A stretch of 22,604 nt of DNA from CAVPRW01 sp046727435 [NCBI: bacterium] (GCA_046727435.1 JBKPCR010000359.1:1-22604); one strand, 5' to 3'; counted from the stretch's first letter, positions 8,901 to 17,738 are shown. Translations and numbers: made by a program. The notes: generated by a model not told the origin, from the letters alone.

Positions 8901-10168
8901 ACCCGCTCGTACAACGGGGCGTGCTGAATCAGGCTCAATTGATTGAGATCGTGCGAGATCATAACGCATCGATCCAAGGGCGGAATACGAGCATGGTGGC
9001 ATTATCCCTCCTGGGTGCACGGGGCAACAGAGACTTGTTCCGAGAGATCATCGCTCAGGCTGAGGATGAAACGCTGCGCGGATATGCCATTCGTATGCTT
9101 GGTATGGCACAGGACCACACGTACATCGTTGAACTGCAAAGCCGTCTCCGCAGGACTCGAAATGCCTTCGTGGCAGCTCGGGCAGCATGGGCGTTGGCTC
9201 AAATGAATGCATGTCAGGCAGTAAGTGATATCGAGCAAGCTTTGGAGGAGTTTGCCGCAACAGAGTATGCAGTCGATTTCATCAATGCTCTTAAGCATCT
9301 ACGGCAACCCTCCTCTCTCCCTGTGTTGAGAGATCCCCTGCTGAGAAGCCGGTTCCTCCATGGTAGTGCCGAGATTATAGAGGCTCTTGGCGCATTCCTG
9401 CCAAATCCTCAAGCCAAGGCAGAGATTCTTAGACAGCTAGAAGCGTGGGGCGGAGGACGTATTGACGTCGGTGAACAACGTCCACCGATTCGGGCTTTAG
9501 CTCGGCATGATCCAAACCTGCTCTTGACGTCCATCAAGAAACTCTATCATGCGGGACGACTTGATAACAGTGCTCGCGAAGAGCTAACGCACTGGATTCC
9601 TCCCCTGGCGCGACAGGATCGAGTCGAAAAGACGGCCTTACTCGAAATCATAAAGCTGTTGGTCAGTGATCATTACCTGCCGGTTCGAGAGCAGATGGCC
9701 CAGCAGTTCAGTCGCATCGACGCGACTCTTTGCCTCCAGATATACAATGAACTTCGCCAGACGCCCGACGATTGGGAGCAGGCCTGTGCAGTCTATATGC
9801 TGGGCTTTTGGGAAAGCGATGAACGTGAGATCCGGTCTGCTCGATATGCTCAAACGTTCCTGATTCGCTACGCTGGCGACGCTGCGTTGGAAATGCGCCG
9901 CAGGCATCGTGGATTGCAGCAACTGGTTGAGCAATATCGATCAGCGAATGATCCAACCCGTTTGTCCGCTTATCTGGCCGTTAAGGAACAGGGCGATGAA
10001 CAAACCATTTGGGCTTTACATGATGCTGTTCATGAGACTGATTTGGCCCATACTTTTTTGCGACAATTGGCCAGCGACGTTAATGACCGTCTAAGGAATG
10101 AACGGAGGAAACGGGCGGATGAGGAGCAAAGGCTGCTCGCTGCAGCGGGCATAGTGCAGTTCAATTGA
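5951..10168 (+). CDS. STAND/NACHT-like NTPase with HEAT-type repeats (NLR-like)
   Basis: This is a 1405-residue protein. Residues 1-70 hold a short helical segment, then SGERAVALGGDVNDTVIITG and NGN, matching the tail motif of the preceding small protein. The NTPase core follows, with Walker A GPSGVGKS at 133-140, Walker B ALLIDALD at about 207-214, and a sensor-like VILSCHDFTW near 242. A helical winged-helix-like region ends in VGFHIADVGSYLLSLALE near 440. From about residue 597 to the C-terminus there are helical repeats of HEAT type, for example EAAYEALGRIGKPAVRPLL and FRSRCVEALGRIG. STAND ATPases of this layout sense a ligand with the repeat region and oligomerise. Many are anti-phage NLR-like proteins. 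No nuclease, protease or TIR domain is visible at either end, so the toxic activity may belong to the partner. The start at ATG 5951 is the first in frame; GAGGAGG lies some 18 bases upstream, rather far. Confidence 0.85.
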   Translation: MPESHDLRSILERMAASTNSDTDIQMLLDSLQAGQIVLASGERAVALGGDVNDTVIITGNGNLVCIFKGADAEALRKLIQQLTPAQIYSACKLATPFLAKDLLRGQTVIPRKNIQTLLDRFLTAHVRYCLLRGPSGVGKSVMMAGEALRILESGWAALLMRAQDFSLQYLAERVAQDGLRWRTTPDWRQVVVEPWEGDLPPNLRGFALLIDALDKADLSKMVPELLKLHDGIGGVSSDRLKVILSCHDFTWDRLSQQVPFWQDAGTFSHQTGSGVEVITITDFEAEELDSALQAINARELLTHRRPGEWADPHVEAIRNLLQHPGTFGLYATLHSSGDVPSIQNLTWSRLVEQYLGEALTEAGAQCSINPESLKEQLINLAKLARQEKSRDMYLSVDRVEEAIPDLDLDRSDPTLSRYAALLRHGVLHERPATVGRRLVGFHIADVGSYLLSLALEREAHGLSESELHTKLTTWLRGAYGYPPLLDAILAWIDRLADTPQNPSLLLLLDALVEEPFRTEVVFRLVRPTVMKSLFAAIRRKDSHDFYAYGEAAKAVRPLSEALEEIRRHLYDCYSQARRLAAQLAGLHRDIQAILGLLELLQDDERDVEEAAYEALGRIGKPAVRPLLGVIHDASQSAKFRSRCVEALGRIGFRDGEVSVVLTSCLLDGQASDIGLLHSALLAAVHLRDVKQTSHAVGALWSDDWQIVLAAAQLLTERPEPSAFSALRETLGRWSALERGSMAQSLVLRQLLAALIEMERLEATRAAIEFLRASLQSSGDSSPVWAIWAADGLGLSETRLLIFEDIIQRLDQAPQDHLLWHSFDRLSTTWQPDHLTALGEATQQFADQGIDVAQRIVDGIIQGLQATDDRPLHQEHAQAYALRALAKCQADGFAAEVSRLLPYADGPFVLGICEALWVIGDPKAEEALLHKLEQPASQGQSAWFERNRIIRALGTCGTKRGGAAVLAYLRSEPKISTNIPREAIYPLVQRGVLNQAQLIEIVRDHNASIQGRNTSMVALSLLGARGNRDLFREIIAQAEDETLRGYAIRMLGMAQDHTYIVELQSRLRRTRNAFVAARAAWALAQMNACQAVSDIEQALEEFAATEYAVDFINALKHLRQPSSLPVLRDPLLRSRFLHGSAEIIEALGAFLPNPQAKAEILRQLEAWGGGRIDVGEQRPPIRALARHDPNLLLTSIKKLYHAGRLDNSAREELTHWIPPLARQDRVEKTALLEIIKLLVSDHYLPVREQMAQQFSRIDATLCLQIYNELRQTPDDWEQACAVYMLGFWESDEREIRSARYAQTFLIRYAGDAALEMRRRHRGLQQLVEQYRSANDPTRLSAYLAVKEQGDEQTIWALHDAVHETDLAHTFLRQLASDVNDRLRNERRKRADEEQRLLAAAGIVQFN

Positions 10169-10240
10169 GCTGTATCTAGTGATTGCGATACGAAATGCCC
10201 GTGTTGATGTCGGGTTCCCCAGTAAGGTACCCCACTCATT

Positions 10241-10256
10241 TATAGACGTATAGACG
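10241..10256 (+). repeat. Tandem direct repeat of an 8-mer
   Basis: TATAGACG occurs twice without a gap, 21 bases before the start of the methyltransferase gene. It may be a small operator or chance. Confidence 0.3.
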
Positions 10257-10277
10257 GGAAGAGCAGAGGTCTCATTT

Positions 10278-13200
10278 ATGGCACGAAAGAAAGCCACAAA
10301 GGGTTCAGAGGCGTCGGTGGTGGATTATCGCTATGACGCGAAGCGAACAAATATCCCGCTGGCAGGGCTGGCGGCGCAGGGGAGGGTGCGCGAGGCGCCG
10401 CGAATGTCATTCTCATACGATCCGCACCTACCTCCTGCCTTGCGTTTCGACCAGACTGGTGTGACAGATAACCTACCAGAGCTCCTGGAAATCGCCAGGA
10501 CCCGTCCGTTGACAGTGGATGAGGTGCAATTGTTGGCCAAGGCGTTGCGCCAGCGCGAGCCATGGCTGGAATGGGCGGGAAAACGTGAGAAAAATGGCTT
10601 CGAGGTCGACCCGGTGGCGCTGCACATCCATGAGCGGGTTTCGGCCCAAGCGATTCTCAAGGTCGCTGCGGATGAAAGCATCCAGCGTTCGCTGTTCGCC
10701 GATCCCCAGCAGGAGTATCGCGAAGCTGTCCAGTTCTACCAACATGATGTAGACTGGGCCAACCGCATGATTCTGGGCGATTCCCTCCAGGTCATGGGCA
10801 GCCTGGCACACCGTGAAGGACTGGCGGGCAAGATGCGGATGATCTATATGGACCCACCCTACGGCATCAAATTCGCCTCCAACTTCCAGCCTGAGATTGG
10901 CAAGCGGGATGTGAAGGACAGGGAGAGCGATCTTACCCGCGAACCGGAAATGGTCAAGGCCTACCGCGACACCTGGACGCTTGGTGTGCACTCATATCTG
11001 GCATATTTGCGCGATCGGCTCGTTTTATGCCGAGAGCTGCTGGCAGATTCGGGCAGCATCTTCCTGCAGATTGGCGATGAGAACTTGCATCGAGTGCGGT
11101 GTCTGATGGACGAGGTATTCGGTGCAGGGAATTTCGTAGGAATGATTCCATTCCTTACAACGAATTCACAAACGGCTGATGGGATCGGTTCTGTCGCCGA
11201 TTACCTCGTTTGGTTCGCGAAGAATCTGGAGCAGATGAAGTACCGTCAGTTATACTTGCCTAAGGAACCGCGAGCAACCGGTGGATGGGGATTCAATTAC
11301 ATCGAGGAGAAGGAGGGGACGAGAAGACCCCTCACAAAGGAGGAGCGGCGAGGGGAAGTCGCGTTGCCTACTGATGGTCGCCTTTATCGATTGGACAACT
11401 TGACCTCTCAGGGACCGACACCTACAGGTACGGTTGATTTCATGTTCAACGGCAGGAAGTATCATCCTGGTCCGAGAAACCATTGGAAAACTACAATCAC
11501 CGGCCTGGAGTCATTGGGGAAGGCACAGCGCGTCCAAGAGTCGTTAAATCAAATGCAGTATGTCCGTTTTTTCGATGACTTTGCAGTTCAGCCTTTGACC
11601 AATTTATGGACAGATACGACACAAGCCGGATTTGTTGATACGAAGCTGTATGCCGTTCAGACAGTTGCCAAAGTCATCGAACGCTGTCTCCTCATGACCA
11701 CCGATCCAAGGGACCTCGTGCTAGACCCAACATGTGGAAGTGGCACCACGGCCTATGTGGCTGAACAGTGGGGACGCCGGTGGATTACTATCGATACCAG
11801 CCGCGTCGCATTGGCGCTTGCACGACAGCGGTTGCTGACGGCAACGTTCCCATTCTACAAGGTTAAAGAAGCTGAGGTAGACACGCAGATCCACGCTGAA
11901 ACCGGGCAATCACATAGCGTTGCCCCTACAGATCAATCCGCAAATCCGTCGCAAGGCTTCATCTACAAAATCGTCCCCCATATTACCCTCAAGAGCATCG
12001 CGCAGAACGTTGCACTCGATCCCATCTTTGCCAAGCATCAGCTAATCCTTGACGACAAGCTTGCTGCGCTGAATGCTGCTTTGAAAACGGTCCCTCCCGA
12101 TCTACGTCAGCGACTGGCGGCGAAACTCCGAGAGAAAGAGCGGCGCGATGGCAAGAAGGCGATCACAGACGCAGACCGACGGCGATGGCTGCTCCCTAAA
12201 GAGGGTTGGAAAGAATGGGAAGTTCCCTTCGACGTAGACGAAGAATGGACTCCAGAACTCCAAGCCGGGCTCACTGCATACCGCGCTGCCTGGCGGGCCA
12301 AGATGGACGAGGTCAATGCCTGTATTACTGCCAGTGCCGAGCAGGAGGAGTTGGTTGATCAACCGGCCATCGACAAGGATATCGTGCGCGTGTCTGGGCC
12401 GTTCACGGTGGAGGCGGTTATGCCCGCCGAGGAATCATTGGACGGGGAGTCACCGATTGGCGGGACTCCGGAGGAACTGGAGACATTTGACTCAGATGCC
12501 TCTAGATCGGAGCCCCTGCATGGTCGCCCCGATGAATCGACCAACGCTGAGGCCTACCTTGACAAGATGCTGCGACTGCTGCGCGTGGATGGCGTACGCT
12601 TTCCCAATAACAAGGTGATCCATTTTGCACGTCTTGAACCACGAGGCGGCGATTATCTGCACGCTGAAGGGGAATGGCAGACGGAGGATGGGCAGACCCA
12701 TACGGTGGCGATATCCTTTGGCCCACAGTTCGGAGCGGTAACCAGCAAGCAGGTGGAGGAGTGCCTGCGAGTGGCGTATCGGCGTGGGTATGATGATGTG
12801 GTGTTCGCCGCGTTTTCCTTCGACGATGCCGCGCAGGCGGCCATTCAAGCGAATGAAGAGGACTCCTATGCCAGGGTGCGTGCGCACATGGCCCACATCC
12901 GCCCCGACGTGAATATGGGCGACCTGCTCAAGGAGACGCCGACCAGTCAGATTTTCACCGTCTTCGGACACCCACGCACCGAGCTGCGGTCAACCGAGAA
13001 CGGATTGTTCGTCATCGACATGCAGGGCGTCGATATCTATAATCCCGTCGACAATACGATTCTGCCGACCAACGCTGACAAGGTGGCGGCGTGGTTCGTC
13101 GATACGGATTACGATGGGCGCACGTTCTGCATCACGCAGGCGTTTTTCCCCGACAAGAAGGCGTGGGAGAAGCTGGCGCGGGCGCTCAGGGGTGTGATCG

Positions 13201-13361
13201 ACGAAGATCAATTCGTTACACTCGGCGGGACCGTTTCATTGCCATTCCCTGTTGGTCTGCACAAGCGAGCGGCCGTCAAGGTGATTGATCCGCGCGGCAA
13301 TGAAGTGATGCGCGTGCATCGGTTGCTAGGGAACGGAGGAACGGCCTATGCTGACGCCTAA
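10278..13361 (+). CDS. Type III-like restriction-modification DNA methyltransferase (Mod)
   Basis: The 1027-residue protein has amino-methyltransferase motifs in beta-class order: catalytic DPPYGI at 192-197 (motif IV) precedes the AdoMet-binding DPTCGSGTT at about 483-491 (motif I), with the presumed target-recognition region between. The DPPY form indicates N6-adenine or N4-cytosine methylation. The C-terminal half, about 500 residues, is a long extension with segments such as VAISFGPQFGAVTSKQVEE. I link it to Mod subunits paired with BPTD_3080-type Res proteins. It modifies the host recognition sites so that the partner Res spares them. The ATG is preceded by AGAGG nine bases upstream. The stop overlaps the res start by 14 bases, so the two are co-translated. 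No truncation is seen. The recognition sequence cannot be predicted from here. Confidence 0.88.
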   Translation: MARKKATKGSEASVVDYRYDAKRTNIPLAGLAAQGRVREAPRMSFSYDPHLPPALRFDQTGVTDNLPELLEIARTRPLTVDEVQLLAKALRQREPWLEWAGKREKNGFEVDPVALHIHERVSAQAILKVAADESIQRSLFADPQQEYREAVQFYQHDVDWANRMILGDSLQVMGSLAHREGLAGKMRMIYMDPPYGIKFASNFQPEIGKRDVKDRESDLTREPEMVKAYRDTWTLGVHSYLAYLRDRLVLCRELLADSGSIFLQIGDENLHRVRCLMDEVFGAGNFVGMIPFLTTNSQTADGIGSVADYLVWFAKNLEQMKYRQLYLPKEPRATGGWGFNYIEEKEGTRRPLTKEERRGEVALPTDGRLYRLDNLTSQGPTPTGTVDFMFNGRKYHPGPRNHWKTTITGLESLGKAQRVQESLNQMQYVRFFDDFAVQPLTNLWTDTTQAGFVDTKLYAVQTVAKVIERCLLMTTDPRDLVLDPTCGSGTTAYVAEQWGRRWITIDTSRVALALARQRLLTATFPFYKVKEAEVDTQIHAETGQSHSVAPTDQSANPSQGFIYKIVPHITLKSIAQNVALDPIFAKHQLILDDKLAALNAALKTVPPDLRQRLAAKLREKERRDGKKAITDADRRRWLLPKEGWKEWEVPFDVDEEWTPELQAGLTAYRAAWRAKMDEVNACITASAEQEELVDQPAIDKDIVRVSGPFTVEAVMPAEESLDGESPIGGTPEELETFDSDASRSEPLHGRPDESTNAEAYLDKMLRLLRVDGVRFPNNKVIHFARLEPRGGDYLHAEGEWQTEDGQTHTVAISFGPQFGAVTSKQVEECLRVAYRRGYDDVVFAAFSFDDAAQAAIQANEEDSYARVRAHMAHIRPDVNMGDLLKETPTSQIFTVFGHPRTELRSTENGLFVIDMQGVDIYNPVDNTILPTNADKVAAWFVDTDYDGRTFCITQAFFPDKKAWEKLARALRGVIDEDQFVTLGGTVSLPFPVGLHKRAAVKVIDPRGNEVMRVHRLLGNGGTAYADA

Positions 13362-16300
13362 TCAACCCTACCTTCCTATCCAACCCGTTAATAAACCTAT
13401 TCTCTGCAGTCCGTATGAAGAGCCAAGCGAGCACTGGGTTTACGATAGAGCGACTGGTGAGCCGTCCCGCATGTCGGGGCGTCGTCCTGCCAGCTATTGG
13501 TACAAAACGCAGCGCACGGGGAGCGCCCAGGCAGAGTTGTTTGCTGAGGAGGAGCGCGACGACTTGCCGCTGGTCAATGCGTTGCGTGAAGATGTCAAAC
13601 GCTGGCGGCAGGCGAATTATGAGAATGCGACGCCTGTAACCAAACAGCTCCTGACCTACTGGACACGCACAGACCGGGCACGGAGGCTGTTTTTCTGCCA
13701 ACGCGAGGCCGTAGAGACTATCATTTATCTTACAGAAATCTGGGCCTCAGGCCGGAGGACACGTTGGAATCCTACGTTCGATGTAGACGATTACCGTCGA
13801 CTACTGACAGGTGAAAAGCCATCCTTCGTAACACAAACGCGTGGGAACACTTTTCCAACCCTTGTCGACACTCCTCATGAGCTTGGCTTGCCGTCTTTGA
13901 CCCGGTATGGCTGCAAAATGGCCACAGGAAGCGGCAAGACCGTGGTCATGGCGATGCTCATCGCCTGGGCTTTATGCAATCGCGGGCGAGTCCCGGCGGA
14001 CGACCGGTTTCCCTCTGCGGCGTTGGTCGTCTGCCCCAATCTGACCATTAAAGAGCGTTTGCAAGTGCTCCGTCCCGACAACCAGGACGGTACCTACTAT
14101 GACGAGTTCGACCTGGTCCCTTCACAGCTCCGTCCGCTGCTCAGCGCCGGTAAAGTCCTGGTGACGAATTGGCATTGATTTGCCCCCGAATCACCGCACA
14201 GTGAAGGCGGGAGGAGCTATGTCGTCGTCAACAAAGGTGAAGAAAGTCATGAAGCATTCGCCCGTCGAGTATTGGGTGATCTTTACGACCGCGCACCGAT
14301 CATGGTGTTGAACGATGAAGCGCACCATGCCTATCGCCCTGCCCCCGTAGAGGAAACGGCACGGCTGAGTGCTGTCGAAAAGGCCGAGCGTGAGGAAGCA
14401 ACCGTGTGGATCGCTGGCCTTGATCGGATCAATCAGGCCTGCGGCATCAAGTGCTGTATTGATCTGTCGGCGACACCATTCTATTTGCAAGGCAGCGGAT
14501 ACATCGAGGGCTCGCCCTTTCCATGGCTGGTGAGCGATTTTGGTTTGGTCGATGCCATCGAGTCCGGCATCGTGAAGATCCCGCGCCTGCCCGTCAGTGA
14601 CACAACAGGACGGCCTGAACCTAAATACTTCGCGCTCTGGAAGCACGTCACCGAGCGCCTTCAACCAGGAGAGCGCCTTCCCGGTCGAAAACCCAAACCC
14701 GATGTTATATGGCGTGAAGCGGAGGACGCACTTATCACTCTGGCGAGCCAATGGCAGGAACGATATACCTACATCCAACAGGCCACGCCTGGCAAGGAAC
14801 GCACCCCGCCTGTGATGATCATTGTCTGCGATAATACCGATATCGCCGAAGTCTTTTACAGGAATATCTCCGGTGAAGAAATGGCTGAGAGCATTGCCGA
14901 CGATGAAGACGATGCCGATGATGAAGGCGCACCACGCAAGAGAAAGAAGGCCAAAGTTAGAACCGTCTATGGGACAGGTCGCCTGTTCCCGGAGTTCTTT
15001 TCCAATCGCAACGGCTTCCGCCCAACCTTGCGCATCGATTCCAAACTGCTGGCGGAAGCTGAAAGCGACGATCCAGGTGCCTCACGCCGTGATGCAGCTG
15101 AGACCTTGCGGGAGACCGTCGCGACGGTGGGCAAGCCTGGCAAGCCTGGCGAGCAGGTCCGTTGTGTCGTTTCGGTGCAAATGCTGACGGAAGGCTGGGA
15201 CGCTAACAACGTCACACATATTCTGGGGTTGCGAACCTTTGGCAGCCAGTTACTCTGTGAACAAGTGGTCGGACGCGGTCTGCGTCGTATGGACTATACC
15301 CCAGATCCCGAGACAGGCTTGCTGACGGAGGAATACGTCGATGTCTACGGGATTCCCTTCTCCATCATCCCGTTCAAAGGGCGCGAGACCAAGAAGGCTG
15401 CCCCCGAAGATAGACCGAAAAGCCATGTGCGGGCGCTGCCAGAACGGCGAGCCTACGAAATCCGCTTTCCCGTCGTTGAAGGCTATGCCTTTGCCTTGCA
15501 AAGGAATCTCATCAAGGCCAATATAGACCAGATGGAGCCGCTGATCATCGAGCCAGGACGCACGCCGACCGCTGTCTTCGTCAAACCCCAGGTAGGCTAT
15601 CAATATGGACACCCCACAGCAGGCGGTGATTTTCCATTTGCAGAGCAGGATCGGACGGCCTACTACGAGAGCGTTCATTTGCAGACCATCACGTTTGAGA
15701 TTGCGCGCCTGGTCGTGCGAAAGCTGACGGAGGGGACTGGTAATGGAGACGCAAAGTTGCGGCTGCGCTCGCGACACCAACTCTTTCCGCAAGTTTATGC
15801 GGTGGTAGATGCCTACGTCAGACGCAAAGTGCGTTGGCAGAACTGTCATCCGTGCGAACTCGGGTTGTCCACCTACGTTGAACGGGCTGTTGAGCGATTG
15901 TATGATGCCATCGAACCCGACGACGACCAAGGCGAGCCACCGCTTCTCCCGATTCTCAACCGCTACAAGCCCATTGGCTCGACCGCCGAGGTGGATTTCA
16001 AGACCACACGTCCATGCTATGCTACTATCAAGAGCCACACCAACCAGGTGGTGCTGGACACGACCACATGGGAGCAGTCGGCGGCATTTCGGCTGGAGCA
16101 GTCAGACGTAGTAGCCTTCTATACCCGTAATGACCATCTGGAGTTCGTCATCCCCTACGAATACCAGGGTATCAGTCATGGCTACACCCCCGATTATCTA
16201 GTGCGGCTGTCCAGCGGTGTAACGCTCATTTTAGAGATCAAGGGGTACGAAGACGATCAGGACCGAGCCAAGCATCAAGCTGCGCAACGGTGGAAGGCTG

Positions 16301-16407
16301 CGGTGAATCGCTGGGGGCAATTAGGTCCCTGGGACTTCCACGTGTGTCGTAATCCACAAATGCTAGGACGGGAATTGGAGTGGCTGTGTGGTGAAGATAC
16401 AAATTGA
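13348..16407 (+). pseudogene. Type III-like restriction helicase-nuclease (Res, BPTD_3080-like) split by in-frame TGA at 14176-14178
   Basis: One frame of 1020 codons encodes a complete Res-type protein except for a TGA at codon 277. Before it lies Walker A ATGSGKT (192-198). After it, in the same frame, come the DEAH box (LNDEAHHAY, D323), motif VI VVGRGLRRMDY (near 640), and a C-terminal PD-(D/E)xK nuclease with PDYLV (D949) and LEIKG (E963, K965). The protein around the stop reads LVTNWH-stop-FAPESPHSEGG, so homology-like sequence continues without frameshift. A TGG-to-TGA change is one simple route. TGA is an ordinary stop in neighbouring genes, so genetic recoding is unlikely. The 5' part alone lacks motor motifs, and the 3' part (possible TTG start at 14272) lacks Walker A. 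Either the enzyme is inactive, rare readthrough makes a little of it, or the base is a sequencing error. The start ATG 13348 follows GGAGG and overlaps the end of mod. Confidence 0.85.
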
Positions 16408-16672
16408 TCCACATACCCTCGCACGTGCCATTGAGCGGGGAACGTCTGAGGAGGAAATCCGAGATGTAATCAATACGGGGTTCTCCATACCTGGGAAATA
16501 TGGTCGAGTGGGGAAATGCAAAGTTTATGATTTTCAGCAGACGAGACATGGTAGATACTATGAGCAGAGGCGAGTGGAGGTATTCTATACAATTCAGCGA
16601 AATACAATGATTACTGTAACCGTATATGTTTTCTACGGGCAATGGGAGGAAAAGAATGCAGATTCTTTATGA
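16388..16672 (+). CDS. DUF4258-type putative toxin
   Basis: This 94-residue protein starts at GTG 16388 (or the adjacent GTG 16391). It contains the DUF4258 pattern: an N-terminal HTLARAIERGTSEEEIRDVI helix and the central GRYYEQRRVEVFYTI, ending in a strand TVTVYVFY. DUF4258 proteins are small RelE/BrnT-like candidates for ribonuclease toxins. The gene overlaps the end of res by 20 bases and the following DUF2283 gene by 17 bases, so it is translated in the same transcript. The toxic activity is inferred from family and pairing. Confidence 0.75.
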   Translation: MVKIQIDPHTLARAIERGTSEEEIRDVINTGFSIPGKYGRVGKCKVYDFQQTRHGRYYEQRRVEVFYTIQRNTMITVTVYVFYGQWEEKNADSL

Positions 16673-16880
16673 TAGCAAAACCGATTTACTATACCTTCGC
16701 CTCGATGAACGAAAACAGCAGATCATTAACAAAAGACTGTCAGAAGATATTGTGTTAGATATTGGTGAGGATGATAAGATTGTGGGCATGGAAATTATTA
16801 ATGCGTCGAAGCATCTTAACCTTGAAACGCTGTTGCCATTGCACTACGAGATGGCTTCGCTAAGGCATCACCATGGCTGA
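16656..16880 (+). CDS. DUF2283-type putative antitoxin
   Basis: ATG 16656 preceded by GGGAGGAAAAGA gives 74 residues. An upstream in-frame ATG at 16626 exists but has no comparable ribosome site. The sequence ILYDSKTDLLYLRLDERK, then DIVLDIGEDDKIVGMEI, is the DUF2283 pattern of Y/D-x-D-x-L-Y with a G-x-E-I strand. DUF2283 genes commonly follow DUF4258 genes and are taken as the antitoxin partners. Its stop overlaps the start of the next gene by eight bases. Confidence 0.78.
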   Translation: MQILYDSKTDLLYLRLDERKQQIINKRLSEDIVLDIGEDDKIVGMEIINASKHLNLETLLPLHYEMASLRHHHG

Positions 16881-17406
16881 CGACCCGATCACCGATCTAA
16901 TTTACATCGAGCAAACATCCAAAGCCAATGAGCAGGAGAATCTTGATTTTCGTGCTTTTGTCAAAGCCGACCTGGATCTGTCCGATTACCGGCTGAAGGG
17001 CATCGTGAAACAGGCCACCCAAGAAGTCTGGGCGAACATCGATTGTCGCACCTGCGCCAATTGTTGTAAAACTCGACATCCTCTGTTCAGTCGCGTTGAG
17101 GTGCAACGTATCGCCGATTATCTGGGGATGACGGCTGTGGAACTGCGCGCCCGCTACCTTGAAATAGACCAGGAGGCGGCGAAATATGTCACCAGAGAGC
17201 TCCCCTGCCCATTTCTCAAGGATAATCTTTGCACGATCTACGACGTCCGTCCCTCTGTGTGTGCTGGCTATCCCCACCTCCACCGCAACTTTCGCAATCG
17301 GCTCTGGCAAACGATCGATAACGCCGAGACCTGCCCGATTGTCTTCAACGTGCTGGAACGTTTGAAACGACGGCTGGGCTTCCGAGATACGCAGATGAAG
17401 CACTGA
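16873..17406 (+). CDS. YkgJ-family cysteine-cluster protein
   Basis: This is a 177-residue protein with the YkgJ (zinc- or iron-sulfur-binding) motif: C58-x2-C61-x2-C64-C65, then CPFLKDNLC (C112, C119/120 region), and a later VRPSVCAGYP (C130) plus C154. This arrangement is a metal cluster site. The function of the family is not settled. The ATG at 16873 overlaps the last codons of the DUF2283 gene, so the two are translationally coupled. That is unusual for a YkgJ gene and suggests either chance capture or a link to the toxin-antitoxin pair. It ends five bases before the convergent cupin gene. Confidence 0.8.
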   Translation: MADDPITDLIYIEQTSKANEQENLDFRAFVKADLDLSDYRLKGIVKQATQEVWANIDCRTCANCCKTRHPLFSRVEVQRIADYLGMTAVELRARYLEIDQEAAKYVTRELPCPFLKDNLCTIYDVRPSVCAGYPHLHRNFRNRLWQTIDNAETCPIVFNVLERLKRRLGFRDTQMKH

Positions 17407-17411
17407 ATGCG

Positions 17412-17717
17412 TCAATATACTGGGGGTGCGTAAACGGTGAGAAAGAACACAGGTATGGCGCCAAGGTTTTCGACGTAGTGCCGTGTCCGGGCGGGAATGG
17501 TCAGCAGCGTGCCCGGTCTGGCATGATACTCTTGGTCCTGCACTCGTACCAGGGCTTCGCCCTCCACAATGTAGATGATCTGATCGCCACTGTGTTCTTC
17601 CTCGGGGCCGGCGTCACCGCCGGGCGCGATCGTCATCACGGCGGCCTGGCTCCGGGAGGTACGTTGTAGGACACGGAAAAATCCGCCTTTATGCGCAAAA
17701 ATGTCGACAGGCTCCAT
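17412..17717 (-). CDS. Cupin-domain protein
   Basis: This 101-residue single-domain cupin has motif 1 around GPEEEHSGDQIIYIVEGEA (residues 37-55) and motif 2 PGTLLTIPARTRHYVENLG (68-86), with H42 and H80 as likely metal ligands. Cupins bind a metal in a beta-barrel. Substrate or role cannot be named: it may be a sensor, an isomerase or a dioxygenase-like enzyme. The start at 17717 is preceded by AAAGGA about eight bases upstream. A promoter (17914-17940) and a structured leader with an upstream ORF lie ahead. It is convergent to the YkgJ gene, with no room for a separate terminator. Confidence 0.8.
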   Translation of the reverse strand: MEPVDIFAHKGGFFRVLQRTSRSQAAVMTIAPGGDAGPEEEHSGDQIIYIVEGEALVRVQDQEYHARPGTLLTIPARTRHYVENLGAIPVFFLTVYAPPVY

Positions 17718-17738
17718 GAGTTGATCCTTTCAAAAGCT

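Noticed and set aside
14217-14330. Strong GGAGG-like site followed by ATG just after the Res stop
   Set aside because: The ATG (near 14219) is in a different frame from the rest of res, so it cannot restart the protein.
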